Positions 23,711-32,998 of a stretch of DNA of 64,000 nucleotides are shown here, piece by piece. The translations under genes and the position numbers were made by a program. Under the pieces are notes generated by a model that did not search any database, was not told the origin of the DNA, and saw only the letters and a list, made by a program, of their open reading frames with translations. The stretch's first letter is position 1. Every line of letters starts with the position of its first letter. This DNA comes from Prostheceraeus crozeri (lineage: Eukaryota; Platyhelminthes; Polycladida; Euryleptidae), in assembly GCA_907163375.1 (NCBI GenBank), contig CAJQUW010001071.1, positions 208,261-272,260 on the forward strand, read 5' to 3'.

Positions 23711-25148
23711 CCCTTTCGATCCTGTTTCGCATCTGTGGCTTCCTCCCCTAGCTGCCTGTAAAAATCCTAAAATTTCGGGATTTTTCAAATGCTGTTTACT
23801 CGACCAAAAAGTGTTGTCCTGACCCCAACCAACACTAAATAAGATGCCAAATAGATCGAATAGTCCCCTAACATCAGAAAACATGCAAAAACAGTCGAAA
23901 TTATCCAAAAAATTTATATTTTTTTAAAAATACAAAAATCATCAAATTTTCACTTGGTGGGACATTAGTCATGTTTAAACTTATTGAAACAGTCACCCAG
24001 GCAAAGCCCAGGCTTGTCAGGGCACGAATCACAGATGTATCATGATTCTCTTCTGATTCCGTTGCTGAAACAGACACGGCAACGCTTCAATGGATTTTTC
24101 TTGCCAGTTGTGGATGGGATTCTTTTTTGCACATGTGTAGTCGTGCGCTGTTCCTCTGATGGTCGTCTTTTTCTTCTGGCTCCCTTTGGTGTTGATTGCA
24201 AATCTGTCAAGAGTCGTATGGCATCCCTTAGGAAGTCAAAGAAACTCACGTTGCTTTCTTTCTCTTTTCTGTATACAGCCCATGAATTGAAAAGTAGCCG
24301 AAGAATGCAATTCAGGCTGATATTCTTGTACCAGGCATGCGATTTGCGAGCGCAGTTGTATTGACGAATAACTTGGTCTGTGAGATCTATCCCTCCCATT
24401 TCTTGATTGTAATTCTCGACAATTGATGGCTTGAGCACATTGGTTCGAACATTGCCCTTGGAAATCCTTTCTTTTTGCACCAGAGAAGCATTGTCACACG
24501 TGGACATCAGATAAACATCCTTTCTGTCACAGAATTTTACCGCTATTATTCGGTCCTTCATGAAAGTCGTATCTTCATTGTCCGAATCGTCTTCACTGTT
24601 ATCGGAATCAAAACCATAGCGACGGACTGGCTGCACTCGGCGTGTTGAGTGCCTGGTACTACTTGATGGTGCCGCTGCCATTGAAAGAATGATCAGAAAT
24701 TAGTTGTGACAAATGACAATATACCGTGCAAGCTGCTCTACCTAACAACGAATCAGCCACGCGCAGTCTTTACCGGACGTTATTACTATCAATCAATAAT
24801 TTGAATATGCTTCATGTGTGGCTCGACTGAATGCAGGTGACATCGCACTGCAACCGCTGAGTTGTATTGCCGACAATCAGATCATGTAAAGACAGCAGAA
24901 ACACAAGACACAGCTGATCGCAGCAGCATGAAACTAATGCGTTACTTACCCTCAATAGACTACAGCGGTTAATTCTATTAAATATAGTTGGTTTGCACAT
25001 AATATGCGCTAAAGACAACATCTAACGTGTTTTACAAGCAACTGGAATACTTCACGCCTAAACAGTCAGCAAAATTTCTCATGACGACACGCTGTCGTCA
25101 TAGCGCATGTAAGCGTGACGACAACGTGTCCTCATAGGATCGAAAGGG
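23711..25148 (-). mobile_element. piggyBac-family transposon with TTAA target duplications, internally deleted
   Basis: Perfect 13-bp terminal inverted repeats CCCTTTCGATCCT (23711) and AGGATCGAAAGGG (ending 25148) are each flanked by TTAA (23707-23710 and 25149-25152), the exact signature of piggyBac insertion. The target was a GGGTTAAAAGG word in the inverted-repeat arm of the surrounding element. A subterminal palindrome TGACGACA-CGC-TGTCGTCA sits at 25082-25100. The element is 1.44 kb and carries one intact 213-codon frame (24040-24681), which lacks the catalytic core, so it is non-autonomous. Confidence 0.93.
24040..24681 (-). CDS. Short piggyBac-derived protein (N-terminal tail joined to the C-terminal third)
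   Basis: Open frame of 213 residues. Residues 1-40 are Ser/Arg then acidic (GFDSDNSEDDSDNEDTTF), as in the N-terminal tail of piggyBac transposases. From residue 42 it follows the C-terminal part: KDRIIAVKFCDRKDVYLMST, then SIVENYNQEMGGIDLTDQV (with the last conserved Asp), RQYNCARKSHAWYKNI and NSWAVYRKEK. It ends with a basic stretch and RCRVCFSNGIRRES, half of a Cys finger. Typical transposases are near 600 residues; here about 350 residues holding the first catalytic Asp residues are missing, yet the frame is uninterrupted. In-frame internal deletions can yield repressor-like proteins in other transposons, but that is inference. ATG 24681 lies well inside the right terminal repeat, so it reads as the element's own gene. 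Confidence 0.8.
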   Translation of the reverse strand: MAAAPSSSTRHSTRRVQPVRRYGFDSDNSEDDSDNEDTTFMKDRIIAVKFCDRKDVYLMSTCDNASLVQKERISKGNVRTNVLKPSIVENYNQEMGGIDLTDQVIRQYNCARKSHAWYKNISLNCILRLLFNSWAVYRKEKESNVSFFDFLRDAIRLLTDLQSTPKGARRKRRPSEEQRTTTHVQKRIPSTTGKKNPLKRCRVCFSNGIRRES

Positions 25149-25152
25149 TTAA

Positions 25153-25395
25153 CCCACCAAATACTGAATGGGTACTACCAGAAACTTTCAGTGGTGGGTT
25201 GACCCCGCCAGAAGCCCCCAAAGCACTCGAGCCCCCCAAAATGAGCCTACCTTAGCTGGAAGCCTAACCAGATGAGACCAGTGCCAAATTGTTCCTTTTA
25301 ACCCACCAAATATTGAATGGATACTACCAGAAACTTTCAGTGGTGGGTTGACCAAGCACTCGAGCCCCCCAAAATGAGCTACCTACCTTTAGCTG
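25153..25395 (+). repeat. Left inverted-repeat arm of the TIR element (inner tandem units)
   Basis: Two units of the arm repeat (from TTAACCCACCAAATACTGAA to AGCTGGAAGCCTAACC and again), the inverse of units at 27278-27626. Contiguous with 23499-23710 once the piggyBac insertion is ignored. Confidence 0.85.
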
Positions 25396-25596
25396 TAATG
25401 GTAATGTTTTTTTTTGTATGTTTGCTAATATTTCTCATGTTTCGTAGTTTAATTTTGACTTTTGAATTATATATTCTATAAATTAAGATTTATTTTATTA
25501 AGCTTGTTGAATGTTATTCTTATATGTACATGCACGTATGGTGGCCAGAAAAAAAGTTTTGAGAATAAAAATCTTTAATTTGATTTTCCAATCATC

Positions 25597-27198
25597 TCAT
25601 AGTTCAGTATCGGAGTCAGAATCACCACTCCAATCCTCATCGATATCGGACGACGACTCCTCATCCTCAATCGTCATAGCATCGCTGAACAAGGAATCCG
25701 GAACTGCCGGCCCGGATTTCGTGAGTTCAGTTTTGAATGACGAATTTGTCAGCAACTTTTGACCACTCTGTCGAATGCTTTGTTCTGGACCAGTTATGGT
25801 GACTGACAAGTCATTTGTTCGCCGAGATCTGCGTTCGTCGTCTTTAATAGAATTAAATCCATATTTGTCGAAGCATATATGAACTTCCCTCGAGTTTCCG
25901 GCGCATATTAATGACAGAATTGATCTTGCAATTGAGGAATACGTTGTTCCTACATTTGTTTGAGAAACTACCGAATGAAGAACAAGCCCTCCATCAAATA
26001 TCTGGACAGATGGAAGTAATACTTCTTCGGATTCTATTTCTGATTGCAATGTCTCCAACTTGACCATCAAGGTGGATTTCTGCGTCTTCACTCGTGTTCC
26101 ATCGCTGTTGGATATTGACAAGGGATACAATGTAATGGGATATGTCATCAATCTTTGAAGGTCAAGCGAGGTTTTTTCTGCGATCACCATGACGATGCGA
26201 ATGAACATATCTCTAATATTCTCGGCTTTGATGTTCGATGCCTTTGCTCCTTGGTTAGGTTTGATAGCGAGATTTTGAGCTGCAAAGTTGTTGATTGGGA
26301 TTCTTCTCACGGGCTTCTGGAATCGACAGTGTTCGTGGTTCCACTCTTCAATGAACTGCTTTCTTGCAGTTTCACCTCGTTTCAATGAATTCAGGAGGTA
26401 GTTTTCCGTGTCTTTTACCGCAACTTGTCCTGTAGCGATATTAATTAGATGTGGATTGGTGTCATTCAGGAAGGGGTTACAAAATTCGTCGATTTTTTCG
26501 CTTAGAGCTTTCATTTGCATGTTGTCTCGTTTGACCCGTGATGTTTGGCATTGAGTAGCCGAATGTTCCCCGATTTCAAGACCAGTTAATGCTCTCAATT
26601 CTCCAACCGCCAAAGCCCTTTGCGTCATGGTTACTGACCATCTTCTCACAGCATTCTCTGAGTTACGGAATGCAACAATTCCCTTCATTTGCGAAGCTGA
26701 GTCGCGGTTGACTGATTGCTCCAGAGACAAGTCTACAGCAGATCGACTGAACTCTTTCTGTGTTCGTCGTACAGTAAAGGCTCCGTTTTTCAATATTTGA
26801 AAATGCGTGGGGTTACAATTTTTCAATTTCTGATAAAACAATGTGCCCCACCTCGCGTAGTTCGGACGATTGAGGGCAAAGAATATATTGAGTACATCAG
26901 GAAATACCGTAATATACCCACTGACATCATTTGTCTTGACGCATCTTTCTAGTTCTCGGTGAACACGATTGATGTAAAAGATATAAATTGTCCAGAACTG
27001 TGCTGTTGGTCCTTTCTCACCATTTAACATCCTCTGAAAATATTTTTCGTATTTTTTTAGATGATCAACGAACGGTGTGCAATTGATCAATGTTTCAATA
27101 TCACATTCGTGTAGCAAGTCAGGCAAGTATTCAGAGGAGGAGTCTTCTTCTGACTTAATTTCACTAAGGAAGCTTTCGTAGAGTTTCATCTCCACCAC
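25597..27198 (-). CDS. Uncharacterised 533-residue protein of the TIR element
   Basis: An uninterrupted 533-codon frame, by far the longest in the window. Visible motifs: GPTAQFWTIYIFYINRVH (residues 65-82), FFALNRPNYARWGTLFYQKL (106-125), FTVRRTQKEFSRSAVDLSLE (141-160) running into QSVNRDSASQMKGIVAFRNS (161-180), then AVRRWSVTMTQRAL. A later region has VQIFDGGLVLHSVV, REVHICFDKYGFNSIKDDER and VTITGPEQSIRQSGQKLL. The end is a Ser/Asp/Glu-rich acidic tail (SSSDIDEDWSGDSDSDTEL). From memory, the pattern 'NRPNYARW...FSR...DL.LEQ..N.DA......GI' recurs in many unannotated proteins of cnidarians, crustaceans, molluscs and fishes, often longer, with a later 'EADTR...SPDTDV' nuclease-like part that is absent here. 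Function unknown. It is carried between long inverted repeats, so it may be a transposase, an accessory gene or a captured gene. The ATG at 27198 lies 80 bp inside the right arm. Confidence 0.85.
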   Translation of the reverse strand: MVEMKLYESFLSEIKSEEDSSSEYLPDLLHECDIETLINCTPFVDHLKKYEKYFQRMLNGEKGPTAQFWTIYIFYINRVHRELERCVKTNDVSGYITVFPDVLNIFFALNRPNYARWGTLFYQKLKNCNPTHFQILKNGAFTVRRTQKEFSRSAVDLSLEQSVNRDSASQMKGIVAFRNSENAVRRWSVTMTQRALAVGELRALTGLEIGEHSATQCQTSRVKRDNMQMKALSEKIDEFCNPFLNDTNPHLINIATGQVAVKDTENYLLNSLKRGETARKQFIEEWNHEHCRFQKPVRRIPINNFAAQNLAIKPNQGAKASNIKAENIRDMFIRIVMVIAEKTSLDLQRLMTYPITLYPLSISNSDGTRVKTQKSTLMVKLETLQSEIESEEVLLPSVQIFDGGLVLHSVVSQTNVGTTYSSIARSILSLICAGNSREVHICFDKYGFNSIKDDERRSRRTNDLSVTITGPEQSIRQSGQKLLTNSSFKTELTKSGPAVPDSLFSDAMTIEDEESSSDIDEDWSGDSDSDTEL

Positions 27199-27277
27199 AT
27201 ATTTGCTACAAGTTCATGAATCCTGCGACATCGATTGTAGAATTTCCCTTTCATGAATCCAATCATTGAACCTTCTA

Positions 27278-27840
27278 TTTGGTGGGTTAAAAGGAACAAT
27301 TTGGCACTTGTCCCATCCGGTTAGGTTTCCAGCTAAGGTAGGCTATTTTTGGGGGTCAATGGGGGCTTCTGGCGGAGTCAACCCACCACTGAAAGTTTCT
27401 GGTAGTATCCATTCAGTATTTGGTGGGTTAAAAGGAACAAATTGGCACTGGTCTCATCTGGCTAGGCTTCCAGCTAAGGTAGGCTAATTTTGGGGGGCCC
27501 GAGTGCTTTGGGGGCTTCTGGCGGGTTTCCAGCTGAGGTAGGCTAATTTTGGGGGGTCAATGGGGGCTTCTGGCGGGGTCAACACACCACTGAAAGTTTC
27601 TGGTAGTATCCATTCAATATTTGGTGGGTTAAAAGGAACAATTTGGCACTTGTCCCATCCGGTTAGGTTTCCAGCTGAGGTAGGCTAATTTTGGGGGGTC
27701 ATTATGTTGACCCCTTGACCCCACCCACCAACGGCGACCCGGCAGAAGCTCATTTTCGTGAATAGCAAGGATTACTCGCTCATCTGGTACCAGTGGCAAT
27801 TGGTTAGCTTTCCAGCTACCTTAGACCCCCCTGGCTCCCG
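27278..27840 (-). repeat. Right inverted-repeat arm of the TIR element, with tandem 140-bp units
   Basis: Contains successive copies of a unit with TTTGGTGGGTTAAAAGGAAC, GGCACT.GTC.CATC.GG, GTTTCCAGCTAAGGTAGG and GGGGGCTTCTGGCGG, at about 27283, 27420, 27527 (partial) and 27618. It then continues to the outer end CTGGCTCCCG at 27840. Confidence 0.9.
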
Positions 27841-28041
27841 GTCTATGGGCATGCGGAGCATGTACCCCAGCCAACGCATGCGCCGTTGAGCTAGAAGGCG
27901 TGGTAACGGCGGTTGGAGTGTGCGTCTGCGCACTTCGTCGTTGGTGATACGCTCTTGCCATCTGATGTTGAGTACTCGGCGTTGGCATCGGTTGCCAAAG
28001 CCCATAGTCCTTCTACCTTGATAATAACCTTAATAGAATGC

Positions 28042-30747
28042 AACATAATGAAATTCGAAATCCTATCTAAATCATTAGTGAATAAACTAAAAAATTTTTG
28101 AGTCCATGAGCCTGTATTATACACTGATCATTCGCCATTAACATTTGAGATTGAAATGAATACGAAAACTCCAGTTAGGCTAAATACGAAATGCCATCAG
28201 GCATTGAAGATAAAAGCAATAATGACCATTCAAATGGACAGATACAAATAAAAACAATTTCAACTCGTGTAAATTTTTTAAAGATTGTGCAATTCCCAGG
28301 AATAGTATTAAGTCAACACTATTGTCAGCAACAAATGTTCATGATGAACTATACAAAAATAAAACAAAAGCTTTTGAAAAAAATGCGCATGTGATAATAA
28401 GCGCATCTACACGGATGAATTAAGGAAACTACGAATAAATTATAGAAGAATAGTAGCGGAATATAAAACTGATCAATCAAATGAAAATCTGATGAATTTA
28501 ATGACACAAAAGAAAATTTTAAATAAAAAAATTAGAAAAAAGAAGCGGTACCTATGAAAGATCAAACATAATGAACTTCAAACCGCAAAGCAAAATAGTG
28601 ATCACAAGCGGTATTGGAAAATACTCAACCCAAAGCAAACTAAGACTCACATAGAAAATAACCTAACTGCAGAACATTTCAAGACTGCTATGATAGAAAA
28701 TGATGCTGCGAACAGCAACATCCATCCTACCAGGACTGTGACTCTGAGAACAAATTCACTAACAGAGCGATTAGATACTAAATTCACACATAACGAAATT
28801 GAAACAAATATAAAAAACTCAAAAAATTTTAAATCAAGTGGACCAGATGGCTTTGTATATGAAATGTTAAAAGAAAATGCAACAGAAACCGTAGACATCC
28901 TTTAAGAAATGTTTGATGAAATTTTAACTTATAATGAAATACCATGGAATCGAAACTGGATTATTCCTATACTATATAAGAAAGGAGAAAAGGCAAACAC
29001 AACCTCGTATCGCTGCATCACCTTATCCTCATTTTTAGAAAAACTTTTTACAAAGATTTTAAATGAAAGACTGAATACATGGTTGGATAATAATCAAATT
29101 ATTCACTCATGTCAAACGGGATTTAGAAAAGGTACCGTAATTCAAGACTGGATAATTTATTTATACTGAAAGAATCGATTCAAATATATAAGAACAAAAA
29201 GATGCCGCTATATATATGCTTTGTAGATTTGTCCAAGGCATTCGATTCAATACCGAAGAAATTGCTGATCAACAAACTGAATTATGTTTTGCCTGACAGC
29301 AAAATTTTAACCACGATAACTAATATACTGACAGTAAAACAATTTCAAGTATTTTAAGAGAGGAATTATATTATAATAAAGGAAAAGAGACAAATCCATT
29401 TCAATTACAAAATGGTATATCTCAAGGAGATAGTCTCTCTCCAACTCTTTTTTGCATATATATGAATGACCTACTCATCAAAATAAATGTTGATAGTGAT
29501 TTCACACGACCAATTAAGATAGGTAATATTCAAATCGCATGTCTTGCGTACGCAGACGATATTCTCTTGTTGAGTAAAAGTGAGACAGGGTTGATGCATC
29601 AACTGAAATTAGTTGGAAACCTTTGTACAGAAAATGGATTAACAATTAATTTCGATAAAACAAAAGCAATGATATTTAACAAGTTTCATAGCAATGATAG
29701 CATCGAAATAAAAATTGATAATATGAAATACGATATAAATATAATTGATGAATTTAAATATCTTGGAATGTGGATATCTAAAAACAATAAAAAACATATT
29801 GAATATTTGGTAAAAAAAGGTAAACGTGCTTCATATGTGACTGAAAAAAAGTTAAGAGAATTCGGCCATGTAAATGGAAGTATAGTGACGTACACATTTG
29901 AAATGTTAACATTGTCTAAAATGAAATACTGTGCTGAATTTTGTTGTCACAACAGTCTAAATTGTATGAATAAGATTCAGTGCCAGTTTTATAAGAATCA
30001 CTATCATTTGGCAAAATCAATCCTAAACTATTGTTTGATCGGAGAATTCGGACTTTTTCCAATAGAATTCTATTTCTATAGGGCGGCGATCACTTTCTGG
30101 ATAAAATTAATAAATAGTAAAGACAACAATTTGGCTAGAGAAATATATACTGAAATTTATAACCATATGAATGACTCTCAATATTCCTACACATGGACAG
30201 CAAAAGTGAAGATGTTACTGAAAGAAGTCAACCTATTACACTTATGGCAAAATCAAAATGCTGTAGATAAAAAAAATGATGGAGAAATGTACACGTTGTA
30301 CTCTGTTTGAATACTTTCGCACTCAATGGATCGATAGTGCCAAAGAGAGTAATACTGGCAGAAATTATTTGGAATTAGCAAGATTCGAAATGAATTTGAA
30401 GCCTTATCTAGATTTAGACGTACCAATGGAAATAAATACGTTGATAAAATATTGAGCTAATAACCATGACCTTATAGTAAGGACTGGTATATACAAAAGT
30501 AAGAAATTACATAATGAACGTTTATGCGAAACCTGCATCAGTCAAAAAGTTGAAACAATATATAATTTCTTTGTTGAATGTCCTGCATATGACCAAATTA
30601 GAAAAACATTTGCACCATTCTTGAGAAACATAAGTTGTAAAGAAGAATTCTACTATAAAATAACTGCTCCCAGTATCGCCGAAATGAAAGGTATCTACAA
30701 ATATCAAAATAATTCAAATAAAGTTAGGAAGAAAGACAAATTATGAT
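28042..30747 (+). pseudogene. LINE ORF2, C-terminal part: end of endonuclease, reverse transcriptase, Cys-motif
   Basis: Downstream of the nested insertion. The last endonuclease motif TDHSPLTFEIEMN lies near 28123. Reverse transcriptase blocks follow in order: SSGPDGFVYEMLKEN (28840-28885), WIIPILYKKGEKANTTSYR and ITLSSFLEKLFTKILNERL (28957-29080), QTGFRKG, ICFVDLSKAFDSIPKKLL (block A with catalytic Asp, about 29217), NGISQGDSLSPTLFCIYMND (29411-29470), and ACLAYADDILLLSKSE with the YADD active site (about 29537-29585). The longest clean piece is 29462-30310. Near 30525 comes CETCISQKVETIYNFFVEC, matching the C-terminal 'C..C....ET..H....C' motif of many LINEs except that Asn stands where His is usual. 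Stops and shifts occur at about 28905, 29169, 29355 and 30310. The protein would copy the element's RNA at the target nick. Confidence 0.88.
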
Positions 30748-31059
30748 AAATTGTCAAGTACAGGCAGCTTCAGATAAATCAGGTTACGAATCTCATTTAA
30801 ATTAGTAGCTTGATTCCATACCAAAGCAGTCGTATAGATTTCTATGAAAAATGAAGGTCTACCTTGATATTTCATGGTTTTTATTGTTTGATTTCTATGC
30901 TGAACCGTATTGAACACTACTGAGAATATCTACGAAACTTCTGACCCTGCCCCTACCTTCTAACAATGGAAGTACCAACAAAAGCAAGCAAAATCGATTC
31001 GATGTTAAGAGTATTCATGCCGATTGATAAAGTAGATTGCAAACCAAATCTCTAGCCAG

Positions 31060-31150
31060 TCAATACATAACTAACGGACGAAATACAAGGAGAGCCGGTC
31101 ATTGCTACGGAATATTAAATATCTCTCAATCATTGTCAATTTTATTACAG
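31060..31150 (+). repeat. 91-bp direct repeat, downstream copy (3' side of the LINE)
   Basis: Same 91 bases as 21429-21519 with two substitutions. Here the repeat is followed by GTGAGTTG, so the junction reads TTACAG|GTGAGT, a consensus splice-donor context; in the upstream copy it is followed by the LINE start. Within it, 31089-31103 (GGAGAGCCGGTCATT) pairs with 31222-31236 (ATTGACCGGCTCTCC) as an inverted repeat that exists only on this side. Confidence 0.9.
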
Positions 31151-32473
31151 GTGAGTTGCTTGATAACTTCATTTTTATCTGATTAAATGCTTGCTACTGT
31201 ATATCTGTCCTTGCATTATATATTGACCGGCTCTCCAAAACTTATAAACAAATTGTGATTATTATATAAAACAAGAAATTAATCCAGAAAAGATACAAAA
31301 TCACAGCTAAGATTTATTCATTCATAAGAATACTAAGACGTGAGATAATGTTAATATTATTGAACATGCATGTTTTTCAATATGCAGATAATTCATGATC
31401 AATTTTGACATTTGAGTTGTAATGCATGTAATGATTTACGCATAGCCTTTTCTTCCGATCCGTATCATCATTTCACTTACTTGTACATCTCATCTGCCAT
31501 CCATCATTCATTGTATATGGACATTTTTATCATTTCACCACTCATCACATCAATGTTATGTATATTTGTACTACGTTTTCCAAGTTGGAAATATACGTTT
31601 TGACTTTTGTTCTTTGTTGGCGAACTTTCAAGTTTTAATTCTATTTTCATCGGTATAATTAATTTTATGATTCATTCAAATCTGAATGGCAAGGCGGACC
31701 CATTTACATCTTTCAAGTTAATTGTGATCATTGTCAGTGGTTATTTTGTTTTGCTCTTCCAGTGGCAGGTTATGCCTGTAGTATGATCACGCTCAAGAAG
31801 TGCTCTTCTTGATAAGGATATATGTATTAAAGTGATGGTAACCCATCGGATTGCTAATTTATACAAACTATATTACCTCTCCACACAGAATTTGAAAAAT
31901 GCTATTCGTTCTGTTCTGCTATCACGATGGTCAAATCCAAAATTTCTCCAAAAGTGTAAAAATTTACATATTTCGCATGTGATGCTGGTTCTCATTCGAG
32001 TTCATTAAATAAAATCGAAACTGCATACACAAAGGTGATCTAATTATTGCTGAGTTGCTACCGTACCTATCATGCTTACTCTGTGGTTCTACTCTTAGGT
32101 GGCATATTCTCATCGCACATTGGGCATGAAGATTGATATTGAGTTACTACAAATAAAATGTAGTCATTGCATGAAATCTTGAGTCAACAAAATCCATGCA
32201 ATTAAAACGAAATATAGGAGAGTTGGAAGTATAGAAATTCTTTCTTCTGCCAATTTGAACTTCAAAATTTTGAGATTCATTGAATTGGAGCCTGATAAAA
32301 GCATATTTAGGACATGGATTTAGGAATTAAGAATGTATCTAGACAACATGAAATTCCATAATCATTATCCTATGAAGGCATTTCTGGTTCATGTGGTAAA
32401 GAGAAGCCGAGGAAAGAAAGTATGGCCTACAGGCGCCTTTTTCTGGTCCCTTCGCTTCTTCGTCATTGTTTAC
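31151..32473. other. No gene seen
   Basis: AT-rich, no coding signal. The only structure is the right arm of the 15-bp inverted repeat at 31222-31236. Confidence 0.5.
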
Positions 32474-32998
32474 TCAGAAATGTGCATACCGCTGCATGTT
32501 GCTCGCCGATAAATATATGTTCCGGAAAATTTTCAACCATAGAGTAGGTTTGAAAGCACCTGCTATGAAGTGCAAACCAATGAATGCTTGCATCTCTTCA
32601 AGAGAACACGTCTTCCAAGTGAAACCATGAAGTCGAGCAAGAACCCAACTGCTTTTATTTGTATGTCTCAAAGTCTACTCTAACAGCACATGTGATCACA
32701 GCGAACGCTTCATCCCTGATTCTCGAATGTAATCCAACTGGAAAGCCACTTCGCTCGCGAAATGTATTTCTAACAGGAGTACGTCCCTGAATGGTTTCAG
32801 GTCCTGGCTGTATGCATGCCCATCAGAAGATGTTAGCTCCCATGCTTGCATGACTTGCATTTCGTCGTCATCTTCATTATCGTCATTGTCACTGCATATG
32901 ACACTTAGAACGGACGATGCCGAAGTTTCGTCAGGAGCAACGGATGCATCATCTTCGATATCTGAAGCGGAATGTTGTTCACATAGACTCCTATCCAT
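32474..32998 (-). pseudogene. piggyBac-like transposase relic, N-terminal part
   Basis: Two pieces on the minus strand. The first (32998-32696) begins MDRSLCEQHSASDIEDDA and is acidic (SDNDDNEDDDEMQV), the usual character of piggyBac N-terminal tails. The second (32671-32474) has CSLEEMQAFIGLHFIAGAFK followed by LWLKIFRNIYLSASNMQRY, matching the 'EM.AFIG..L..G....' region at the start of the conserved transposase domain. The catalytic part is absent. Two in-frame stops separate the pieces. It does not overlap in content with the C-terminal relic at 19638-20680, but whether they were ever one family cannot be told here. No TTAA-type termini were found. Confidence 0.7.

Larger units (their letters stand above)
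23499..27840. mobile_element. 4.3-kb terminal-inverted-repeat element of unknown superfamily carrying a 533-codon gene
   Basis: The ends are CGGGAGCCAGGGGGGTCTAA (left) and its exact inverse (right). They match as inverted repeats for at least 210 bp, and with internal tandem units the arms are about 460 bp (left, excluding the nested piggyBac) and 560 bp (right). The interrupted LINE reads ..GAC CG | CTC TAC.. across the site, so the target duplication is either the dinucleotide CG or absent. Each arm has tandem copies of a roughly 140-bp unit containing GGTGGGTTAAAAGGAAC, TTTGGCAC, CCAGCT.AGGTAGGCTA and TTTTGGGGGG. Without the piggyBac the element is about 2.9 kb and carries one intact gene (25597-27198, minus). 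GGG-ended termini and the gene's family do not match any cut-and-paste superfamily I can name. Confidence 0.8.
23258..28029 (-). mobile_element. 5'-truncated RTE-like LINE fragment, itself split by a TIR element
   Basis: Bounded by the 12-bp target duplication TTAATAGAATGC (23246-23257 and 28030-28041), which is direct proof of insertion into the larger LINE. On the minus strand the right piece (28005-27841) reads FGNRCQRRVLNIRWQERITN, then MRWLGYMLRMPIDR. The left piece (23498-23258) continues with STSELPTKRVLDFNP, GRPHTRWIDVVVEDL and LALDRPSWRRMV. That order, 'RR.L.I.W.D.ITN.E...R', then 'RR.RWLGH.LRM', then 'GRP...W', then 'A.DR..WR', is the typical C-terminal end of RTE-like and related LINEs. 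It ends in a short GGCA/GGTA repeat instead of poly(A), also common there. Only the last 0.43 kb of the LINE was inserted. The two pieces are separated by the TIR element 23499-27840. Confidence 0.85.
21520..31059 (+). mobile_element. Large non-LTR retrotransposon (LINE), interrupted by a nested insertion
   Basis: Components in order: ORF1 with PHD finger, coiled coil and CCHC knuckle (21527-22557); ORF2 endonuclease (22552-23257 and 28042-28150); reverse transcriptase (28690-29700); a C-terminal Cys-containing domain (30520-30600); and a 3' tail to about 31059 with no poly(A). The nested insertion 23258-28029 splits the endonuclease, so the LINE itself is about 4.8 kb, a normal length. It is flanked by 91-bp direct repeats (21429-21519 and 31060-31150). 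Two differences between the repeats suggest a modest age, but the reading frames carry several stops and shifts. The clade is not assigned: PHD plus CCHC in ORF1 and the YADD pattern occur in several groups. Confidence 0.85.

Noticed and set aside
23984-24364. 126-codon plus-strand frame
   Set aside because: Antisense to the piggyBac-derived frame, which has the recognisable motifs.
31060-31250. Spliced-leader RNA gene
   Set aside because: The CAG|GTGAGT junction fits, but no good Sm-binding site was found downstream and 91 bases is long for a leader. Kept only as an alternative in the findings.
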